Below are positions 52,401 to 64,000 of a DNA stretch of 64,000 bases, piece by piece (the stretch's first letter is position 1; the number at the start of each line of letters is the position of its first letter). A program made the translations under genes and the position numbers. The DNA is from Cepaea nemoralis (taxonomy: Eukaryota > Mollusca > Gastropoda > Stylommatophora > Helicidae): the NCBI GenBank assembly GCA_014155875.1, contig JACEFZ010006327.1, forward strand, positions 1-64,000, written 5' to 3'. A model generated the notes under the pieces. The model had not been told where the DNA came from. It ran no database searches and saw only the letters and a list, made by a program, of their open reading frames with translations.

Positions 52401-53690
52401 TATGATGATTATCCTGAGACACCATGGGACTGACCATCACCACTGCAGCATATTGATGGGGAAAGGCAGGTGTAGGGGACATAAGCACAACGTACAGACT
52501 TGAAGTAATGTGCAGTAATTTCCTTCTAGTCACCTCTAGTATTCGGTGTACTACCAGCTGTCGACATTGCGCTATGAATATTGCAACTCGGTTCGATCAC
52601 TGTAATGATTCATAAGTAAGAAATATAAATCTGTAAACCAGGAAATCAAGGTCTCAAGGGACATAAATATAAATGAAGTTTCTAATCAACAAGGGAGACA
52701 AGGAAAATATATATTGGCGTATAAATACAAGATGTGTAATGCAAATACTTAATTTGAAGACATTATAACATGATTTCTATTAATATATATTACCCCTATC
52801 ATCAACAGCTATCAAAATAAATTTAAGTAATTGAGATACGTTATATTTCCAGTATGTGACAACACGTGGTATGTAATATTTCAAACGAAGTGCCGTCTAC
52901 TTACGGGATAATATATCTATTGCAATGTCCGTTTGTTTGCATAGTGGGCATGTAAGTTTTATTTAAATATGTTTGTCTGGCACATGTGCATGTGCCTCAT
53001 AATCATATCAAATGTAGTTGGATAAATTTTTAATGGTGTTAAGAAACATATTCTTCTTCTTCTTTCGTTCGCTTGAAACATGTCTACAACTGCAATGTCG
53101 TCTCTTGTATGAATCTAACAGTCTTTTTTAGTTCATTCAGCGGTCCATAGAGTTTATCTTCCACTGTTGTCTCTCTAGGCCAGAACGTCTTTGATACACT
53201 AGGTGGATTACAGCAGTCGCTGATGTTTGCCTTAAAGCTGTACTTGTGTTCCACGCTAGCAAGAACAGGCCTCCGTTTACTGTGTTAAGCTGCAACGACT
53301 CTCAGTCGCCACACATTAAACATGTTTACCTTAATTGTCTTTCTAATACAGGAATTTGGTGACACAACTCATCTCTGTCTTACCCCTTATTTGGTCTGTT
53401 CATCACTGTCCACTGTATGGTGTGTATGTGGAGGATTCGAGAACAGGCCGCCTATGAAGGCGATATGTAGAGTGAGCATACAATAGAGGCAATTACGATG
53501 CTATGATTCACACGATGCTGGATATGGTGTTGGTCTGCAGCAAGATCGTGAACTATATTGCAACTGCTCTATATAAACGAGAGGTTTTTCTTCGTGGGGT
53601 TCTTAGAACTTTGAACCACACATTATTGCACCAGGGGCCACCATGCTAATGTACACTTTTACCGGCAAGAGCATAGGATACACGGCACAC
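52401..53690 (+). repeat. Module R1 following LINE family A, third copy
   Basis: Aligns with 24626-25720: CCTGAGACACCATGGGACTG, CAACAAGGGAGACAAGG, TCTGGCACATGTGCATGTG, GTTTGCCTTAAAGCTG, GGAATTTGGTGACACAACTC and ATTGCAACTGCTCTATATAA. About 150 bp (53049-53205) starting ATTCTTCTTCTTC interrupt it. In reverse this insert ends GAAGAAGAAGAAT like the family C tail, so it is probably a short reverse LINE 3' end. Confidence 0.75.
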
Positions 53691-53801
53691 ATTCAATGAA
53701 TGTTTGATTATGTTGTACTTAGTACCGTCTGTTCAATAGAGAGTACAGCCATTTAAAGAAATGGTCAATGCATCTCCATTCACAATTTTTCTATGTTTTT
53801 G

Positions 53802-53878
53802 GGTCTGTCTGTCTGTCTGTCTGTCTGTCGGTCGGTCGGTCGGTCGGTCGGTCGGTCGGTCGGTCGGTCGGTCGGTCG

Positions 53879-53916
<38 letters not shown>
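53802..53916 (+). repeat. (GTCT)n(GTCG)n(GTCT)n(TC)n microsatellite
   Basis: Symmetric arrangement: GTCT units flank about 13 GTCG units, then TC dinucleotides. Tetranucleotide cores of this type occur in some invertebrate transposon-borne microsatellites. R2 copy 1 lacks this block. Confidence 0.97.
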
Positions 53917-54385
53917 GATGTGTGTGTGGGTGGGGAAATGTGTGTGGGTGGGGAAATGCGTGTGGGTGGGGGATCAGTGGGTGGGTGGCGGCATGTATGT
54001 TTGCCTGGTTCTGTGTGAGTGCGTGGAGGTATGTGTGGGTGGGTGGGGGAGGTTTGGTGGGTGGGGGATGTGTTGGTGGCTGCGGGATATGAGGGTGGAT
54101 GGGGGATGTGTCTCACAACATTGCAATATGCACTGTTTATGTTTACAACTTTCATTTGACAATGTTGTTTTGTTTTCTCATGTGAATGTATCATGCGTAA
54201 TATGCATTGTTTATGCTTACAAAATGCATTTGACAATGTTTTGTCCCCTATGTTAATGTAACATGCACATTTGATGAATGAAAGATGAGTGATTGAAAGG
54301 GCCAAATGTAAGACGGGCCTGCGTGCCCAATTTGTTACCCTTTTAAAATAAAGTTTGTTAGTTCGTTAGTTCGTTCGTTCGTTCG

Positions 54386-54493
<108 letters not shown>

Positions 54494-54572
54494 GTCTCTC
54501 TCACGCGCACGCACGACCAAAGGTCCTCACATAACTGTCATCTATTTAATATTTGTAATATTGGAAATAGTG

Positions 54573-55300
54573 TCTATCTATATCTATAAAACAGAGTGTA
54601 TGTTTGTTTGTTTGTGTGTGGGGATTTATGTATTGGATGCGTTCGATAACGGTATATCCGATTGAGATGAAATTTTCTACACGTCTTCCTTTCATTCATT
54701 TGCAACCGACTATAATAATGTCTTAATGTAAAATCTTCGACTTATTTAATAACATTTACTTTTCCATTTTCATTATATAATGTCTATATAGCAGGGGGAC
54801 TTCACTCTAGAAAAGTTATTTCAAGGGGCATAACTTTTAATAACATTTCTATATACTTTATAGTCATATTGTTGGACTTACTTGCACTATTGTTAAACTC
54901 TTTGTCTATAGTTATTTTCAGGCATATGAGTTATAATAAATAATGATATAATCTTTAAGGCATTTTCAAAGTTTGCATAAAAATAATGCATAATGCATAA
55001 CATTGTAACCCATCTTTTTCTACAGTTTTCATTGAATGGTGTGTGGAAGGACATTCTTTTAAGTTACTGTGCGCCAAGAGCTGGGCGAAACCACGCCGGT
55101 CAGACAGATAGACAGACAGACAGTCGGGAACGGGAGAGCTTATATGACTACTTATATGAATTAAATTAGATGCTCCCCACCAGGGACTGGGTGAAGCCGG
55201 GCCGGGTCAGCCAGACAGACAGACAAACAAGCAGACAGACAGACTGATAGATAGATAGATCCCCTCCAGGGCCTGGGCGAAGCCGGGCCGGGTCAGCTAG
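54573..55300 (+). mobile_element. Non-autonomous Helitron with three successive 3'-end-like segments
   Basis: The 5' end TCTATCTATATCTATAAAAC is followed by TGTTTGTTTGTTTGTG and GAGATGAAATTTTCTACACG, the signature of animal Helitron left ends. The right end GGGCGAAGCCGGGCCGGGTC then CAGCTAG is followed by T: a GC hairpin ending in CTAG, as Helitrons require. Similar right-end segments also occur at about 55070-55105 (GCTGGGCGAAACCACGCCGGTCAG) and 55178-55215, each followed by GACA-type repeats. No Rep/helicase is encoded. The insertion splits R2 cleanly. The exact left base is uncertain, because the flank is G rather than the usual A. Confidence 0.8.
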
Positions 55301-55515
55301 TTTATTATAAAATGGGACGCTTGTTGCAATGTTTAATGTATGATCCATTCAGTGACACATTAAAAACTGCTGAAATAAAACTAATCGTGCTGGGGAATAC
55401 TTGGAGGGAGTATGAAAGGATTTATATTGAAAGATGTCAATATGCATGAAAGCTGATAATTACTTAAAATCACCAGCAGCATCATCCTCAAGTAATGTGT
55501 AGGTGATTGCACCTT

Positions 55516-55862
55516 GTCATACATGTAACTGTAACATATTTGTAGACGGATGCATTTGTTGTATTCGCAAATGTAAAGGTAATAAAACAATGTATCTTCT
55601 CTTGTAAATACGCTTTGCTTTGTACAAAATTGAAGTTTAAAAATAAAAATGTCTAAAGACAACATATCGTTTCTCGGTATTTTGGCAAAGATACAAGTGT
55701 AGATATATCTACACATTATCTGGCCATTGTGCAGAGGCAGGTCATCCAAACAGGAAACTGAAATTACTGAACACTAGCAATGGCAGACGTTCCAAGTGGA
55801 CCACCATATGGACTGGAAGACACATAGTGGGACAAAGACGCCTTTAAAATACAAATCAAAGT
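55516..55862. other. Unassigned stretch
   Basis: No gene or repeat recognised. The minus frame across 55381-55749 includes the R2 tail and is not conserved. Confidence 0.4.
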
Positions 55863-55965
55863 GTAGCATCTGCACTCTGTCTTGCTAGGGCCACTAGCAT
55901 AGGCGGTCATTCGAATGACACAGGGGCATGGAACCTCATGGGGCAGCTCGGTACCTAGGGAACCG
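55863..55965 (+). repeat. Dispersed repeat R3, copy 3
   Basis: GTGTAGCATCTGCACTCTG, GGGCCACTAGCATAGGCGGTCAT and GACACAGGGGCATGG align with the copies at 18150 and 50105. No long A tail. Confidence 0.55.
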
Positions 55966-56595
55966 AGAGCACTTAAAAATGTGCAGATTTATCTAACTTG
56001 ATCTGGACGGGGCGGTCATCCAAACTGAGAAACACGAATGGATAAGAACGCGTGTTCTTAAACACTCTGTGTGCTGATGCCGAGGTAATGGGGATAAACC
56101 ACTACACCGGATATTTGGAATAAAATGTTGACATCTCGTCCTTGACTTGGGGGCGTAAATTGCAAGTATCACTGAAGTCGGAGTGGGTTCGCCTGATAGA
56201 GACGGACACTTTAAAAGGGAAAGCTAATTCACAAGAAAAATTCAGGTAGGCGCTACTGCAAGTAGTGTTTATATGCTACGATTGAGTTTACAAAAAAAAG
56301 AAAAAGTAAACTGACCACTAACACTGGCAGACAGGCCTTGTGGATTGTGATGGGCTGGCAGGCTTATAGTGGGATAAGAGGCCTTAAAAATGCATGTAAC
56401 TGGTAATAACAGCATGCATAGTAGCATGCACATTTGACTCAAAATATACTTGTGTGTACTTCAAGTGGCTCCAAATCCGATATAAAGTTACTGAACTTCC
56501 TTTGGAGTGGTTGATACGCTAAATTAAGTTAACTACATTGCTAATACAGTACAACATCGATTGGGGGGGGGGGGGGGGGTCTGGGATGGCAGACA
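55966..56595. other. Unassigned stretch with a poly-G tract
   Basis: The G homopolymer at 56563-56579 lies directly before the LINE family E 5' fragment. Nothing else was recognised. Confidence 0.45.
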
Positions 56596-56599
56596 TTGG

Positions 56600-57295
56600 T
56601 AGTACCGTTGGTAAGGATGACTGTCATGCCCTTTTCAGGGACCATTTCCCGCTGTCCAAACCTGATACCTCAGCTCAAGCCTGTGGCTCCTAGTAGCTGT
56701 CAGAATGTGACAGCGGCCACCCCTCCCCTGGGCAACAGCTGTGACAGGCTGGCTAAACAAGGCGTGGGTAACCTATTGGGCCTCAGATCAATGGGTGAAC
56801 TAGGGAATGTCTACCCAGCATGTGAAGACAGGATTCGGCAGACTGAGCGGAAGACATCATTGATGATTCAACGGGCTAAGACGGCGTTTACTTGCAAAGC
56901 GTTGTGGAACATGATGACCACGACAAGGCACGTAGAGCGCCCTGGTCATCCACTGCACCTGTATTCGTCTTCATTCGTCTTGACTTACCTTGCCACTGGA
57001 TTCAGATGAACTCTTCCACACTTCATTTCTTTCTTCCAGTTCATCGCGCAAGTCATTCTTCATCCAACTTCATCAATCACATTTAAGCCCTGTGGCGAAG
57101 GGCGAGCCGCGAAGCGACAGTCGTGGGTACGCTGGCAGTCGTAGTCCCAGACCTGCAGAAAGGCAGCTCATGCCATATGGTGGTCTTCTACAGACCGGAG
57201 CAGCAGTGGGATTCGGCAGCCCCCTGAGCGACTGCACCGCCCTCTGTAGGAAAACGCTGCTCACCTCCAGAGCACGAGAAAGGGGCTAAAACGGT
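56600..57295 (+). pseudogene. LINE family E 5' region
   Basis: 56650-57010 matches 13980-14285 in reverse, which leads into a family E RT relic. GC content is clearly higher than in the surroundings. One frame reads SSCQNVTAATPPLGNSCDRL and QTERKTSLMIQRAKTAFTCK without stops to 57009, but the copy at 14 kb does not keep it open, so it may be an untranslated leader. A GC-rich block to 57295 (CCCCCTGAGCGACTGCACCG) completes it. No endonuclease follows. Confidence 0.65.
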
Positions 57296-57841
57296 GCGCT
57301 AATCATTGTTACCTCCAACATTACCTAACCAGCTGGCCGCGTTTGGTGGGTATCCCTTTCTGCGGTCGACATATAACTAAAGTAAAAATAGGCAAAGCAA
57401 ACCAAAAAATAATGCCAATCCATATTCCTAACCCATCATTTGTTGTTGTTGTTGGTTGTTGTTTGTTTCGCATGTAGTGTCTTTGGGTCTTTCTTTCTTT
57501 TGCGATAGGGATTTAGATGGTAAATGATCACCTGGAACAATCTAAGATAATAAGTGACTGCAGTAGTCTTATGTCTGCCAATTTTCTATTCTATTGATTA
57601 CTGACGATTTGAAAATCGCCAGTCTTCAATTTAAAAAACAATAATTTTAAAATTTAAACATTTTTTTTTAAATTGCGTCCTTTTGTGTTGTCTTCTTGTT
57701 TGTTCCTTTCTTTTGGTGTGTTACATTGGCTATAGAAGGTTTATGTCAGTTATGTTATTTTTTGTTGAGGAATTTCTCGTATGAGAAGAGGGAAACATCT
57801 TGACCGTGTACACCAATAGCTGCTGTTGGTGTTATAGCTGG
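57296..57841. other. Unassigned AT-rich stretch
   Basis: (TTG)n-like text near 57440-57470 and oligo-A/T runs near 57630-57670. No gene recognised. Confidence 0.5.
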
Positions 57842-58460
57842 TCATCTACTAGAACATGCATTTGTCCAGTGATTATATTGACCACACGTAGGACAATGTG
57901 TCATTCTACCCAGCATCAGAATCAATATTCTGTTATTATGGTTAGTAATACAGCTGTGTAGGTCAGTATGTGACGGGCCACTTCCTTGTTTGAGTTGCAC
58001 CCCACTTAAGGGCCCCATTTGTCTGCCTGAAGACCGCAGTCTGGTCACCACCTGCGACACTGCGCACATGTTGTTTAACTCCTTCTGGAGTAATCGTGAC
58101 AGGCAACCGGTGACTGATCAGCCTGTCTCTTTCTCTAGGTGCTCTAGTGATATGTAAATCTCTAGGATTAGTATAGATAACGATATACCGTGTAATCTTG
58201 TCATACATGGCTTTCTGCGCTTCTGTTGACAGGTGAAAGTATTATCTAATGGCAACCTCGAACCTATACAGGTCTATGATTCCCTCAAAAGGCACAACTT
58301 GTGGACATGTTAAGGCACCACCAATAAACGCTAGCGTTGATTTAGCAGCAGCCCCAGGACCAGTTATAGAGCAACCTATAGTACCAAGCTGATGAAGTTG
58401 CATACCTTCGTAGTCGCCCCATGGAACGGCAAATGCAGCTGTTTTTGAAATAATATCGAT
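57842..58460 (-). pseudogene. Gag-like protein with CCHC zinc knuckle, broken
   Basis: Minus strand, 5' to 3': TAAFAVPWGDYEGMQLHQLG, ITGPGAAAKSTLAFIGGAL, IIDLYRFEVAIR-stop, HLSTEAQKAMYDKITRYIVI, RDLHITRAPRERDRLISHRL, VTITPEGVKQHV, then a frame change, and MTHCPTCGQYNHWTNACSSR-stop. The last block is C-x2-C-x4-H-x4-C, the retroviral-type knuckle of Gag and LINE ORF1 proteins. One in-frame stop (about 58233) and one frameshift break it. No pol gene follows on either side, so the parent element type is unknown. Confidence 0.6.
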
Positions 58461-58810
58461 TAATTGTCGTTTTTGTTAATAGTACTTCAAAGGAAAAACT
58501 CACAATATCCTTTATAATATCAACTCCAAAGACAAAACTCAGAGTATATCCTTACCATGAATGGAATCTACGGAAACCATTATTCACCGGAAAAATATTA
58601 CAGGGTGTTATATGAAAACTTAGAAGTGTGATAGAAATGACAAGAACTATGCCATTGTCTTGTAACCTGTCAATACCGTTATTAGGGAAGGCAAGCGTGT
58701 TAACCACGTAACATCACGGTGCAGACGAAAACGGGGACGCCCCAATGTTGACAATCCCCAAAGAGTAACAGCGTTCTGTTATTTTTTTTGTTTTTTGTTG
58801 AAGCGGTGAA
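58461..58810. other. Unassigned stretch upstream of the gag-like relic
   Basis: No recognisable coding or repeat feature. It could include the N-terminus or leader of the gag-like element. Confidence 0.4.
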
Positions 58811-58954
<144 letters not shown>

Positions 58955-59139
58955 TAAGGTGAGTTCATTTGAAATCCGTTCGTGCCGCACCGCGCGTAAT
59001 TGCGTACGTGGAACGCAATGATCATGTCATAGTAATGTGATAAAAACTGACCAATGAATAAAACAGCACATGCGTATCGCCCCATGATGCATATGTTGTG
59101 TTTCAGACCGTTGAGTAAAGGGCCTAGCTGATCCAAAAT

Positions 59140-59340
59140 CCACTCAAAGAAGCTCAAAGAGCGGTGATTCAGATTCTTCCATTTGAAGGACGTCGACCTG
59201 TGGAAATTCATCGAATAATGCAGGCAGTGTACGGTAACAAATGTGTGTCGAAGACAACAGTGACAGACGGCACGAATATTTAGGAAAGGACGTTAGTTAA
59301 CGACAGATCTTAGACGGTCGGGTCAAGCGCATTGTAGTAT
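59140..59340 (+). pseudogene. Mariner-like transposase N-terminal fragment
   Basis: One frame reads [38 protein letters not shown], then [30 protein letters not shown]. The spacing of RAVIxxL, PxEIHRxMxAVYG, CVSxxTV and a following GRTxVxDxxRxG-like stretch is that of the helix-turn-helix N-terminus of mariner-family transposases. Two stops and the absence of a DDD catalytic region show it is a scrap. The sequence runs into a poly-G tract at 59397. Confidence 0.72.
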
Positions 59341-59396
59341 ATTAAAACGTCTCTACAATTCCCTAATATTGACTCGTTTTGTACCATATTTTTATT

Positions 59397-59411
59397 GGGG
59401 GGGGGGGGGGG
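59397..59411 (+). repeat. Poly-G tract
   Basis: Fifteen consecutive G. One of at least six G or C homopolymers of ten or more bases in the window. Confidence 0.95.

Positions 59412-63616
<4,205 letters not shown>

Positions 63617-63658
<42 letters not shown>
63617..63658 (+). repeat. (CA)n microsatellite
   Basis: Twenty-one CA units, preceded by decayed CACAAACACACATG text. Confidence 0.98.
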
Positions 63659-63661
<3 letters not shown>

Positions 63662-64000
63662 ACAATATCGCGTGCTGCAGTGTGTCATTTCGTCAGGACC
63701 CATGAGACACATAACAGCTTCGTTCTTAGTAGGTCAATGAACGTGTGTCCTTGATTGTGGGACTATTTCCCAATCTCTGACGACAAAGGTATAACATAGT
63801 CTGATTCATTCGTCCCCTATGACTGTTGATGTAAATCTGCAAATACAGGATCTACACAATGGATGAACTCAAATAAATAAACCTAAATAGGAATAATGGG
63901 GAGTGGAAGGACGAACGTATGTTGATATTAAATACAATTTTGTTTAGAACACAATGTTGTGGAGATGTAAGCGTTTAGACACAACGAATGTAAAAACTGC
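63659..64000. other. Unassigned end of window
   Basis: No coding or repeat feature recognised. Confidence 0.5.

Overview
This window looks like accessory DNA from an animal genome, probably an invertebrate. My best guess is a mollusc or another lophotrochozoan; this is inferred from the mix of elements, not from any diagnostic gene. It is AT-rich and intron-like. I recognise no host protein-coding gene, rRNA or true tRNA gene in 64 kb. Nearly everything that can be identified is a transposable element or tandem repeat, and many copies are nested in or interrupted by others.

Layout. 1-8885: a 154-bp direct repeat pair, then a tandem array of a Penelope-like element (PLE) with two intact 916-codon reverse transcriptase/GIY-YIG ORFs and three copies of its repeated end (pLTR), each with a hammerhead-like motif. 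9.8-12.1 kb: an (AGT)n array and copy 1 of a composite microsatellite-bearing repeat (called R2). 12.1-17.4 kb: LINE fragments and a decayed hAT transposon. 19.7-25.7 kb: a decayed LINE (family A) split by an almost full-length LINE of another family (B). 26.6-29.4 kb: a 54-bp minisatellite of about 40 units that is open in one frame, then a 59-bp tandem repeat. 31.1-35.0 kb: a LINE (family D) with an intact 773-codon RT ORF, then a family A relic. 35.9-36.7 kb: a 420-bp tandem duplication. 37.9-46 kb: LINE A and B relics in both orientations, a hAT MITE with its target duplication, and a tRNA-derived SINE. 45.8-48.8 kb: a family A endonuclease region split by a second PLE with long inverted arms and a 12-bp target-site duplication. 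51.0-53.7 kb: a long decayed family A copy that carries a 25-bp PLE terminus with its own 12-bp duplication. 53.7-55.5 kb: R2 copy 2, interrupted by a non-autonomous Helitron. 56.6-59.4 kb: a LINE 5' fragment, a gag-like zinc-knuckle pseudogene and a mariner fragment. 59.4-64 kb: mostly unrecognised sequence with (TA)n and (CA)n tracts.

LINE family labels A to F and repeat labels R1 to R3 are mine, from cross-matching within this window. A has YADD and ends near YRHGT. B has a C-terminal C2H2 finger. C ends in (GAA)n. D has FADD and ends in GATGA repeats. E shares a 5' region between 14 kb and 57 kb. F is a single C-terminal scrap.

How the parts relate: the LINEs encode an AP-type endonuclease and reverse transcriptase, and the PLEs encode RT plus GIY-YIG endonuclease. 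The SINE, MITE and Helitron lack proteins and would rely on enzymes made elsewhere. Only the two PLE ORFs and the family D RT ORF are free of visible breaks. No new non-transposon system is evident. The best leads are the PLE architecture (tandem pLTRs, ribozyme-like motifs, the 25-bp terminus, inverted arms), the tripled Helitron 3' end and the 54-bp minisatellite.
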